Part shown: piece after piece, positions 1 to 5,769 of the stretch
Numbering within the stretch: position 1 is the stretch's first letter
Layout: every line of letters begins with the position of its first letter
DNA from: Bacteroidota bacterium
Lineage (GTDB): Bacteria > Bacteroidota > Bacteroidia > Chitinophagales > UBA2359
Reading direction: 5' to 3'
Assembly: GCA_020629895.1 (NCBI GenBank)
Contig: JAHDCM010000153.1
Span: 1 to 8,021, forward strand
Length of the DNA stretch: 8,021 nucleotides
The notes under the pieces: model-generated
The model's input: the letters and a program-made list of their open reading frames with translations, nothing else
What the model was told of the DNA's origin: nothing
Databases searched by the model: none
Program-made: the position numbers and the translations under genes

Positions 1-9
1 GCATATTTT

Positions 10-155
10 TCGCGTAAGGGATAGTAGCGGTAGCTTGCCGAAGTAGAAGCATGGTGAGGCTTTTGCTGGCAGGGCTGACGAAGGAAGACACTGCCAGCAA
101 AGATAGCCGAACATGCTTTCTACGAGACAACTACAAGCGAATAGCCCGACCCTAT
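10..155. repeat. Structured intergenic repeat with nested inverted repeats
   Basis: No gene is visible here. The stretch folds as a long imperfect hairpin. An outer arm at 43-53 (GTAGAAGCATG) pairs with 112-123 (one extra T). A middle arm GGCT (58-61) pairs with AGCC (105-108). A perfect 11-bp inner arm TTTGCTGGCAG (62-72) pairs with CTGCCAGCAAA (91-101), leaving an 18-base loop. The right part (112-150), read on the minus strand, matches the sequence starting at 7986 near the other end of the window, so this is a dispersed repeat. The outer sequence GCGTAAGGGATAGTAGCGG resembles, from memory, short intergenic repeats common in Bacteroidota genomes; this was not checked. No open frame or transposase is associated with it. 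Confidence 0.6.
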
Positions 156-219
156 TTTTGTTGAAAAAGAAGTGTGTGCTAACGTCTCGCTGGTAGCATC
201 TTTTTCAACAAAAATGGGG
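150..219. repeat. Long hairpin with perfect 17-bp stem
   Basis: ATTTTTGTTGAAAAAGA (154-170) is exactly complementary to TCTTTTTCAACAAAAAT (199-215). The stem extends outward by CCCT/GGGG (150-153 with 216-219, including one G-T pair). Inside, after a six-base bulge, TGCTA (177-181) pairs with TAGCA (194-198), leaving a 12-base apical loop. It lies downstream of ccmC on the minus strand and could end that transcript or protect its 3' end. However, there is no U-run directly after a GC-rich stem, so it is not a textbook terminator. Confidence 0.6.
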
Positions 220-255
220 ATACGCCCAAAAGATGACGATTGGATAGCAAATCGT

Positions 256-963
256 TCAATCGTTATTTATTTTCCAGCCCTCTGCCAAATACTGAATGCG
301 TAAGCGAATAGAAGCCATCCAAAAACCAAGCAACGTAAAGCCAAGCACAGCGGGATAAAACACCATTTTCAACCGATTGTCTTGATCTTCAGCACTAAAG
401 GCAGGGTTTCCACCACTGCCAGGATGTAAAGATTCGGTAAGACGCGGAATGATAAAGATGAGCGCGATATATACAAAAAAGATAATGATATTATATACGG
501 CACTGACCTTTCCTGCTTTATCTTCATCGTCTATAGAGCCGCGTAAAATGAAGTACGCAAAATACATGAGCATGGCAATAGCGGCAGAAGCTTGTTTGGG
601 GTCATTACTCCAGGGTTCGCCCCACGTATATTTGGCCCAAACCATTCCCGTCGTTAAGCCTAATAAACCAAATACGATTCCAACACTGTTGAGGGCAGCC
701 GTAAGGGCATCATAACGAAGATCGAAGGTACGTAAATAAGCGACACTACTCACTAAGCCCGCCAAAAGCAATAACACCATTCCGAACCACATCGGTACAT
801 GATAGTGTAAGTTACGCGCAGTGTGGTCTACTATATCCATATTGGGAATGGGGAAGAGCATGCCACCAATAAGTGCATAGGTGACTAGTATCACAGCTAG
901 GTATTTCCACCAATTGCTACGAAGAAAGAGGTGTTGCCATTTATTGTTGGGTACGATTTCCAT
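256..963 (-). CDS. ccmC: Haem exporter / cytochrome c assembly protein CcmC
   Basis: This is an integral membrane protein of the CcmC/CcsA cytochrome c assembly family. It would handle haem on the outer face of the inner membrane for delivery to the haem chaperone CcmE during cytochrome c maturation. The 235 residues show about six hydrophobic segments (roughly 20-37, 56-77, 92-111, 125-141, 156-173, 200-218). The tryptophan-rich signature is W114-GEPW-SND121 followed by PKQ, the form I associate with Bacteroidota rather than the proteobacterial WGTWWVWD. Candidate haem-ligand histidines flank it in external loops: H53/H55 before the second helix and H180 before the last. Length is close to the usual CcmC size. 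It starts with ATG at 963, 42 bases after the ccmB stop, so the two are probably one operon. No ccmA, ccmD or ccmE is visible downstream; the operon seems to end at the repeats in 1-255. Family assignment is firm. Confidence 0.9.
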   Translation of the reverse strand: MEIVPNNKWQHLFLRSNWWKYLAVILVTYALIGGMLFPIPNMDIVDHTARNLHYHVPMWFGMVLLLLAGLVSSVAYLRTFDLRYDALTAALNSVGIVFGLLGLTTGMVWAKYTWGEPWSNDPKQASAAIAMLMYFAYFILRGSIDDEDKAGKVSAVYNIIIFFVYIALIFIIPRLTESLHPGSGGNPAFSAEDQDNRLKMVFYPAVLGFTLLGFWMASIRLRIQYLAEGWKINND

Positions 964-1005
964 GTGAAAAAAACACTATTAGATGGGTGAAAGTTTATCC
1001 GCAAA

Positions 1006-1665
1006 TTAATCGCGCCAAAGATACGGAAACAATATCAGTGATAAAACCAATAATAAACCGTCGATGGCGAAGAGGATGAGAAAATCAATATTGAGATCAA
1101 TATCTGTTTCTTCTACTAGTGCAGATTTGGATAAAATGACTAATAAAGATAGAATGGGAATGATGACAGGAAAGCTTAAAATAGGCATAATGGTCGCATT
1201 ATTGCCCACTTGTGCCGCAATAGCTGATAGAATGGTAAAACAAAAGGAAAAACTGATGCTTCCTGCTAATACAATACCTATAAAGAGAGGAATATGAACA
1301 ATAGGGTTGCCTAGCAAAATAATATATACTGCTAAAGCGATAACGGCTAGTAATAATAATAAAAGCGTATTGTAAATGATCTTTGAAATAAGTACCGCAG
1401 TAGGGGAGGTGAGGAGGTAATAGTAGTAATAGCGTGCTTTGTTTTCTTGTAAGAAACTTTTAGCGACTGCATTAACAGAGGCAAATAGTAGAATCACCCA
1501 AAACATAGTAGACCAAACAATGGGTTCTAGGCTTTGAAAGGACATATAAATGAGCATAACCGTAGAAAAGACATACAATAATACACCACTGAAACTGTAT
1601 TTTTGTCGCCACTCTAGTTGAAATTCTTTTATGAGTAGCCTTTGTATTTCTTGAAATAATTGCAT
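1006..1665 (-). CDS. ccmB: Haem exporter ABC transporter permease CcmB
   Basis: This is the permease partner of the CcmA ATPase and CcmC in the haem-handling ABC complex of cytochrome c maturation. Starting at the ATG at 1665 gives 219 residues, the normal CcmB length. The protein then opens with the family-typical amphipathic start (MQLFQEIQRLLIKEF, LEWRQKYSFSG), followed by about six hydrophobic helices. The stretch FWVILLFASVNAVAKSF and the Y-rich loop before LLTSPTAVLISKI match the conserved cytoplasmic loop of CcmB. The open frame can be extended to a TTG at 1704, but that would place the start inside the terminator hairpin of the upstream gene and add 13 residues atypical of the family, so ATG 1665 is preferred. 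It is followed by ccmC after 42 bases. No ccmA lies nearby, so the ATPase must be encoded elsewhere. Confidence 0.88.
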   Translation of the reverse strand: MQLFQEIQRLLIKEFQLEWRQKYSFSGVLLYVFSTVMLIYMSFQSLEPIVWSTMFWVILLFASVNAVAKSFLQENKARYYYYYLLTSPTAVLISKIIYNTLLLLLLAVIALAVYIILLGNPIVHIPLFIGIVLAGSISFSFCFTILSAIAAQVGNNATIMPILSFPVIIPILSLLVILSKSALVEETDIDLNIDFLILFAIDGLLLVLSLILFPYLWRD

Positions 1666-1670
1666 AATCG

Positions 1671-1678
1671 CAAAAATA
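1671..1678 (-). promoter_or_regulatory. Candidate Bacteroidota -7 box for ccmBC
   Basis: On the minus strand the bases read TATTTTTG, an exact TAnnTTTG match. A TTG lies 22 bases further upstream, slightly longer than the usual spacing. The box falls just beyond the U-run of the upstream gene's terminator and only 5 bases before the ccmB ATG at 1665, so a transcript from it would be nearly leaderless. The T-rich context makes a chance match possible. Confidence 0.3.
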
Positions 1679-1680
1679 CA

Positions 1681-1722
1681 AAAAAAGCCACTGACACTTG
1701 TCAATTAACAGGTGTCAGTGGC
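1681..1722 (-). terminator. Rho-independent terminator of the DUF922-type gene
   Basis: GCCACTGACACTTG (1687-1700) pairs with CAGGTGTCAGTGGC (1709-1722), a 14-bp stem with one G-T wobble and an 8-base loop. In the minus-strand direction it is followed by TTTTTT (1686-1681). It sits 54 bases after the stop of the gene at 1777-2520 and just ahead of ccmB, so it separates the two transcripts. Confidence 0.85.
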
Positions 1723-1776
1723 TTACATTCAATTAGAATTTATCACACTTAGGTGAAACCATTCAATTTAACTCAA

Positions 1777-2520
1777 TTACTTTTTTTTGCCCGTTTTCAG
1801 TGGCTGTATAGGCTTAATAGGAATAGTTACTGAAGGAGTATATTTCAAAGGTGTAATTGGCTCTACTGGTTCCCTGATTTCAAAATCATTATAATCCAAT
1901 AGATCGTTTTTTACTTTGAATACCCATTCTCGCTGCTTAGGCTCATTTAGACTATAACTGGTATTCCAGTCGTATTCCTTCTCTTTAGCGCGCCAGGCAT
2001 CTAGGTAACGGTTACATATTTGCTCTAATTTCCATTTTTCATAACATCTAAATTTATGTTTTGCCAATTCTTTACGAAGTTTACGAGCATATAATTCAGT
2101 GATATCAAAATGTAATTGTTCATGCTCTAAATAATGCGGAGTCATTGCCTCTGGTTTTACCCAAGACTCTTCCTTGCGGAAGATAGCATCAACAGTTACA
2201 TGTAATTGATCATCCATGCAGTAATAGCGATAAGAAATAGCAGAGGAGGTTAGGGCAGCAATCTGAAAATCGTTATAATCTGGATAGGCTTGGAAATCAT
2301 CCCAAGTGAGCTTGTCATCAGCTCTCCATTTAATGCGTTTTTCTTCGGTGTCAGGTGGGGGAGCGATTTCGCTTTCGTTATAATAGGTTGGAGGCATAAC
2401 CTCACTACCTATGATCTCTTGTACACAATGGTGGTGATGGTGTACGGGTGAATGGTTTGCTGGTGTGCTGTTCATGGTACCAAACAGCAGCATCATGATC
2501 TTAAAATATACGGATAACAT
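1777..2520 (-). CDS. DUF922-type putative zinc-dependent protease, exported
   Basis: This 247-residue protein resembles DUF922 (putative Zn-dependent protease) proteins of Bacteroidota. Evidence is the conserved N-terminal motif IKWRADDKLTWDDFQAYPD (63-81) and the zinc-protease motif HEQLHFDITE (133-142), in which H133 and H137 would bind metal and E134 would be catalytic. A later block, EYDWNTSYSLNEPKQREW (182-199), resembles the family's YDxxTxHxxNxxxQxxW block, but Y189 stands where I would expect a histidine. The N-terminus (1-20) is hydrophobic and could be a short signal peptide. It is followed by a natural histidine cluster (H27-H31) and C32. The C-terminus (216-247) is proline-rich and ends in a lysine tail. 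It starts with ATG at 2520 and is a single-gene unit with its own terminator. Substrate and cellular role are unknown; activity is not certain given the altered block. Confidence 0.68.
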   Translation of the reverse strand: MLSVYFKIMMLLFGTMNSTPANHSPVHHHHHCVQEIIGSEVMPPTYYNESEIAPPPDTEEKRIKWRADDKLTWDDFQAYPDYNDFQIAALTSSAISYRYYCMDDQLHVTVDAIFRKEESWVKPEAMTPHYLEHEQLHFDITELYARKLRKELAKHKFRCYEKWKLEQICNRYLDAWRAKEKEYDWNTSYSLNEPKQREWVFKVKNDLLDYNDFEIREPVEPITPLKYTPSVTIPIKPIQPLKTGKKK

Positions 2521-2584
2521 AATGAGGCTTTGGTTTTCAGATTAAACAAAAATTACTGTTGCTGTATGTTTATGTATAGGTTGA

Positions 2585-2592
2585 CAAAATTA
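2585..2592 (-). promoter_or_regulatory. Candidate -7 box for the DUF922-type gene
   Basis: On the minus strand this reads TAATTTTG, an exact TAnnTTTG match, 65 bases upstream of the ATG at 2520. No good TTG element is found at the expected distance upstream, so support rests on one short motif in AT-rich DNA. Confidence 0.25.
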
Positions 2593-2781
2593 TATACTTC
2601 TTCTGTTCTATCATCGTATATAATAGGCGATTAGCTACTCAACGAAAGTAGTTCCTCAGTGGGATGGTGTGTTGTGTAAGAAGACTTTTGTTGGGTTAGG
2701 ATAAAGTGTTGCTATTTATCTTCAAGAACCTTTAGGTGGGGGATCAAAAATAAAATAAGCAGTTAAGTATAAGACTTCTTG

Positions 2782-2826
2782 TACAATTAGGTATAATAAT
2801 AACAGCAAATGATATACCAGATTGTA
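2782..2826. repeat. Intergenic inverted repeat, 14-base arms
   Basis: TACAATTAGGTATA (2782-2795) and TATACCAGATTGTA (2813-2826) are complementary at 12 of 14 positions, with a 17-base loop. The stem is AT-rich and has no adjacent U-run, so a terminator is unlikely. It could be a protein-binding dyad or a small mobile remnant; function unknown. Confidence 0.4.
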
Positions 2827-2940
2827 TAATTACTACAAAAAAATCTTATAAATCCAAGTAAAATGAAAAAAAAATAATAATATCCCTTAAACCAACTGCT
2901 TTTTTGACCTATTTTTAGATGGAAATGTTTAAGAGGAGCT

Positions 2941-2989
2941 AAAAAAAATAGCGCGTTTGAAGTCATTATTTTATACTTCAAACGCGCTA
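2941..2989 (-). terminator. Rho-independent terminator of ilvE
   Basis: TAGCGCGTTTGAAGT (2949-2963) and ACTTCAAACGCGCTA (2975-2989) form a perfect 15-bp stem with an 11-base loop. In the minus-strand direction it is followed by eight Ts (2948-2941). It begins about 30 bases after the ilvE stop. Confidence 0.92.
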
Positions 2990-3019
2990 CTTCTATTTTA
3001 GAAAAAATATTTTTCTGAT

Positions 3020-4090
3020 CTAGGATACGCGATCAATCCATCCGTGACGATCCGCTATGCGTCCTGTTTTGATGCCTATAAGCTCTTCTTTAATAGTAAA
3101 TGAGGCGGTTCTTGTTTCTAATGCCGGTAAGGTGAAAATTTGACCTCGATAACCCAATTCAGCAATATGCGTAACAGTTGCAGCAGTACCTACTCCAAAG
3201 GCATCTTCTAGTTTGCCAGCTTGATGAGCATTGATGATTTCTTGCACACTAATTTTGCGTTCTTCCACTTCAAATCCACGATCTTTAAATAGTTGCATGA
3301 TACTGTCACGCGTAATACCTGGCAAGATAGAACCGCTAAGTGCAGGAGTCCACACTTTCCCATCAACAATAAAAAAAACATTCATCGTACCAATTTCTTC
3401 TACATATTCGTGGCTTAATCCATCTGTCCAAAGAATTTGGTCGAAGCCTTCTTTTTTAGCAAGTAGGGCGGGGTGAAGTGTAGCTGCATAGTTACCAGCA
3501 GCTTTTACATCTCCTGTTCCCCCTCTAAAAGCCCGCACATATTTTTCTTCAATTTTTACGCGGACAGGTTTGCCATAATAAGGGCCAGTTGGGCCAATAA
3601 TAATGTAAAGTCGATAGGTCTCAGAAGGCCGTACACCAATAAAATCATCCGAACCAAATAAAACGGGACGAATATAAAGCGCACTATCTTCCATGTCTGG
3701 AATCCAATTCTTATCAAGCTGAATTAACTCTTTCAAATAGTTGATAAACAAATCTTCAGGAAAAGAGGGCATTCCCAAGCGAATGGCAGACGCATTGAGG
3801 CGTTTGGCATTTTCTCTTGGACGAAATAACAGCACATCTCCCGTATGCACATCTTGATTGGCTTTCATACCTTCAAAACAGGCTTGTGCGTAGTGAAGGC
3901 AGGTTAAAGCAGGAGTGACTTCAATATTGCCAAAAGGAATAATTCGAGCATTTTGCCATTGCCCATCCTTATAATCAACAGCCAACATGTGATCCGAAAA
4001 TACACGCCCAAAAGGAAGATTGTTAAAATCAGTAGAGGCAAGCCTCGACTCTGTTACTCGATTTATCTGAAGATTCATTGTTTGTGTCAT
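3020..4090 (-). CDS. ilvE: Branched-chain amino acid aminotransferase
   Basis: This is a PLP-dependent fold-type IV aminotransferase. It interconverts leucine, isoleucine and valine with their 2-oxo acids using 2-oxoglutarate/glutamate, in the cytoplasm. At 356 residues it matches the longer BCAT form (eukaryote-like) rather than the ~305-residue E. coli type. Visible motifs are CFEGMKA (71-77), FRPRENAKRLNASAIRLGMP (89-108), YIRPVLFGSD (139-148), GGTGDVKAAGNYA (190-202) with K196 as the predicted PLP-binding lysine, HEYVEEIGTMNVFF (227-240) with E232 in the conserved E-x-G-T position, and SGSILPGITRDSI (252-264). The mitochondrial-type CXXC redox motif is absent (FGVGTAATV, 298-306). The ATG at 4090 gives the typical start; M5 is an alternative. 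It is transcribed alone, with its own candidate promoter and a strong terminator. Assignment is firm; aminotransferase subtype preference is inferred from family. Confidence 0.94.
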   Translation of the reverse strand: MTQTMNLQINRVTESRLASTDFNNLPFGRVFSDHMLAVDYKDGQWQNARIIPFGNIEVTPALTCLHYAQACFEGMKANQDVHTGDVLLFRPRENAKRLNASAIRLGMPSFPEDLFINYLKELIQLDKNWIPDMEDSALYIRPVLFGSDDFIGVRPSETYRLYIIIGPTGPYYGKPVRVKIEEKYVRAFRGGTGDVKAAGNYAATLHPALLAKKEGFDQILWTDGLSHEYVEEIGTMNVFFIVDGKVWTPALSGSILPGITRDSIMQLFKDRGFEVEERKISVQEIINAHQAGKLEDAFGVGTAATVTHIAELGYRGQIFTLPALETRTASFTIKEELIGIKTGRIADRHGWIDRVS

Positions 4091-4148
4091 ATACTTACAT
4101 TAAATTGGGATGTGAAAAATAGTTTGGATAGTCTTTCCAAATAGCCCG

Positions 4149-4156
4149 CAAAAGTA
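4149..4156 (-). promoter_or_regulatory. Candidate -7 box for ilvE
   Basis: On the minus strand this reads TACTTTTG followed by CGGGC. It is an exact match to TAnnTTTG with the C often seen after it in Bacteroidota promoters. It would give a leader of roughly 55 bases before the ATG at 4090. The nearest upstream TTG (complement of 4183-4185) is at 26-base spacing, longer than ideal. Confidence 0.45.
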
Positions 4157-4367
4157 AGATTATTTATAAGATTATTCATTGTCAAGCTATGCTTAAATCT
4201 TTACAATTACTTTGATTTGGAAGGGTAAAAACGTATCATATCCTCGAAAAAGATAGTTCACAGATAATGCCAAATTTGTAATAAGGTTGTATGATCAATG
4301 GGAAAATGACGAAAAACAGAGGATTTTAACTTGCCTTATCACAAAATTGACACTAAATACACCTAAG

Positions 4368-4832
4368 ATGATTGAAAACCATCAAATCGTTGCTTCTCTT
4401 TATAAAAAAGAGCTAATCGAAGTGAAAGAGTGGCTTCAAGGAGATCAGTTAGAGGGAGCTTATACGAATAAGATACTAATAATTTATGATACTGACCAAT
4501 ATGAATTGGAAGAAAGTCAGCGAAAGCTATTAGAAAATATTTTAAAGGCTATTGGCTTGCAAATAAGCGATATTCAACGCCTGAATTTACAACATCAAGA
4601 GATGCAGCAGTTTTGGCAAATCAACCGTGTATATCAACCTCAAAAAATAATAGGATTTGGTATTTCACCTCGCTCTTTAGGATTAGTGGTAAGAGCCATT
4701 AAATACCGAACCTTCTCATTTCAAGAAATTCCGATCCTATTTTCTGATACCTTAGCAATGATTGAAAAAGAAGTGAGCCTAAAAAAGAAACTTTGGGTAG
4801 CACTTCAACAAATGTTTGAGATAAAAAAATAA
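4368..4832 (+). CDS. Small conserved-looking protein, possibly DNA polymerase III psi-like
   Basis: I do not recognise this gene with certainty. The ATG at 4368 gives 154 residues. The frame continues upstream to a TTG at 4287, but the extra 27 residues look like translated leader. Visible layout: an N-terminal helix with SLYKKELIEV; a hydrophobic strand NKILIIYDTD followed by an acidic helix and LLENILKAIGLQISDIQRLNL; a second strand PQKIIGFGIS; then IPILFSDTLAMIEKEVSLKKKLWVALQQMF near the C-terminus. This order (strand, helix ending in ILxAxgL, strand, LxxMI, K-LWxxLQ) is reminiscent of HolD, the psi subunit of the DNA polymerase III clamp loader, whose E. coli member ends with an ALWQQI-type helix. 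The similarity is weak and by eye only. The gene is 5 bases ahead of rdgB, so the two are probably co-transcribed, which suits a role linked to nucleotides or replication. It is soluble, with no signal peptide. Confidence 0.6.
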   Translation: MIENHQIVASLYKKELIEVKEWLQGDQLEGAYTNKILIIYDTDQYELEESQRKLLENILKAIGLQISDIQRLNLQHQEMQQFWQINRVYQPQKIIGFGISPRSLGLVVRAIKYRTFSFQEIPILFSDTLAMIEKEVSLKKKLWVALQQMFEIKK

Positions 4833-4837
4833 TTACC

Positions 4838-5443
4838 ATGAAACTTATTTTCGCAACAGGTAACCCACATAAAATGAAAGAGGTGCAGGCAATGCTAGGA
4901 GATGTATTTGCTATTCAAAGCCTCAAAGATATGGGCTATCATCAAGATATTCCAGAACCACATCCTACCCTAGAAGAAAATGCCCTAGAAAAAGCAAGAG
5001 TCATCTATCAAGAATATGGGGTCGATTGTTTCTCAGAAGATACAGGACTAGAAATAGATACTTTAGATGGAGAGCCTGGTGTGAGAACGGCCCGCTATGC
5101 TGGAGAAGAAAAATCAGCAATAGCCAATATGGATAAGGTCTTACTAAATCTAAAAGATAAACGTAATAGAGCAGCACAGTTTCGAACAGTGGTAGCCCTC
5201 ATCATTGAAGGAAAAGAATATACCTTCGAAGGGATTGCACGTGGTCAAATATGTACCGAAAAAAGTGGAACAGAAGGCTTTGGTTACGATCCTATTTTTC
5301 AACCACAGGGATATAGTATTACTTTTGCCGAAATGGATAAAGCAACCAAAAACGAAATTAGTCATCGAGGTAAAGCTATCCGAAAACTAGTCGCCTTTTT
5401 ACAAAACTACCAGTCAAAAAAGATAGAGGATACCACCAAATAA
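4838..5443 (+). CDS. rdgB: XTP/dITP diphosphatase (RdgB/HAM1 family)
   Basis: This is a cytoplasmic house-cleaning pyrophosphatase that hydrolyses dITP, ITP and XTP to monophosphates, keeping deaminated purines out of DNA and RNA. At 201 residues it matches the family length. Diagnostic motifs are all present: ATGNPHKMKEV (6-16, nucleotide-binding TGNxxK), ENALEKA (47-53), FSEDTGLEID (65-74) with D68 as the expected catalytic aspartate, EPGVRTARYAGE (79-90), GFGYDPIF (147-154, base-recognition loop), and EISHRGKA (173-180) with the SHR triad. It starts at the ATG five bases after the preceding gene's stop, indicating co-transcription. No rho-independent terminator is visible after the stop. 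A short C-terminal tail rich in K, E and T is unremarkable. Confidence 0.95.
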   Translation: MKLIFATGNPHKMKEVQAMLGDVFAIQSLKDMGYHQDIPEPHPTLEENALEKARVIYQEYGVDCFSEDTGLEIDTLDGEPGVRTARYAGEEKSAIANMDKVLLNLKDKRNRAAQFRTVVALIIEGKEYTFEGIARGQICTEKSGTEGFGYDPIFQPQGYSITFAEMDKATKNEISHRGKAIRKLVAFLQNYQSKKIEDTTK

Positions 5444-5524
5444 ATATTTTTCACACATTTTAACAATAAACCAATTAAACCCTCCGTTCAAGAACCATGA
5501 TTTATCGCGGATAACCAAACACTG

Positions 5525-5691
5525 TCAGAGGCTGTCTTGAATTTACAATTGGAGCTGAAAAAGTCAAATTTTTGGTTCTAATGTAGACTTTTTTGAGGAA
5601 CATAGCAGAGCTACGTACCGAAAAAAAGGTATAATTAGGGACGAAAAGATGCTTTTTCTAAGCCTGATTGTAAAATCAAGATAGCCTCTCA
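5525..5691. mobile_element. MITE-like element, 161 bp, with TIRs and TCA target duplication
   Basis: The left terminal repeat starts GAGGCTGTCTTGAA (arm 5528-5550) and the right end finishes TCAAGATAGCCTC (arm 5666-5688); the 23-base arms are complementary at 20 positions. The element is flanked on both sides by TCA (5525-5527 and 5689-5691), as expected for a 3-bp TNA target duplication of the kind made by some IS5-family transposases. The 161-bp body has no open frame worth calling. It has further internal dyads: AAAAAGTC (5558-5565) with GACTTTTT (5586-5593), TAGC-AGA-GCTA, and TACC-GAAAAAAA-GGTA. It is therefore best read as a non-autonomous element mobilised by a transposase elsewhere. 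Family link is inferred from ends and duplication only. Confidence 0.6.
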
Positions 5692-5732
5692 AGTAATGTT
5701 GAAAAAATAAAATGAAATTTTATCCATTACTT
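5691..5732. promoter_or_regulatory. Nested dyad upstream of the ECF sigma gene
   Basis: AAGTAATG (5691-5698) is the exact reverse complement of CATTACTT (5725-5732), and between them TAAAAT (5708-5713) pairs with ATTTTA (5717-5722) across a GAA loop. The structure ends 37 bases before the sigma gene ATG. It may be an operator or a leader hairpin controlling the sigma/beta-barrel pair. AT-rich sequence makes chance dyads more likely. Confidence 0.35.
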
Positions 5733-5769
5733 ACAACTTTTTTTGCTAAATTCATATCTATAAAGTAGC

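Larger units (their letters stand above)
2521..2940. other. AT-rich intergenic spacer without a recognisable gene
   Basis: This stretch lies between the start of the DUF922-type gene and the ilvE terminator. I find no credible gene, tRNA or known riboswitch. It contains the candidate promoter near 2585 and one notable inverted repeat (2782-2826). A 64-codon open frame on the minus strand (2787-2981) runs through the terminator hairpin and has a low-complexity translation, so it is not called. Confidence 0.6.
5444..5769. other. Intergenic spacer holding a MITE-like element and an operator-like dyad
   Basis: No gene is visible between rdgB and the sigma factor gene. The first part (5444-5524) is AT-rich and includes the small dyad TTATC-GCG-GATAA (5502-5514). 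The middle part is the inverted-repeat element described separately (5528-5688). The last part (5691-5732) has nested dyads just upstream of the sigma gene. No clear TAnnTTTG promoter box was found ahead of the sigma gene. Confidence 0.6.

Noticed and set aside
1..255. Hidden ccmD-like small gene after ccmC
   Set aside because: Minus-strand frames here are interrupted quickly; the only ATG seen in the hairpin region reaches a stop after six codons.
1016..1023. TATCTTTG box (minus strand) in the end of ccmB as an internal ccmC promoter
   Set aside because: It matches TAnnTTTG but is explained by codons for the C-terminal residues, and no TTG lies at proper spacing; too weak to list.
1666..1704. 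TTG extension of ccmB
   Set aside because: It would begin inside the terminator hairpin and add residues not typical of CcmB; the ATG at 1665 gives the usual length and start.
2787..2981. 64-codon open frame on the minus strand
   Set aside because: It runs through the ilvE terminator stem and an AT-rich repeat, and its translation is low-complexity (Y, F, I runs) with no recognisable motif.
4287..4367. Upstream TTG extension of the gene before rdgB
   Set aside because: A TTG start without ribosome site is less likely than the ATG at 4368; the extra 27 residues look like translated leader and the shorter form begins in a helix that fits the rest.
5150..5390. Short open frames overlapping rdgB on both strands
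   Set aside because: They are out-of-frame shadows of a gene with all family motifs intact.
5502..5514. TTATC-GCG-GATAA dyad as an operator or terminator of rdgB
   Set aside because: Arms are only five bases with no U-run; noted within the spacer description but not supportable as a site.
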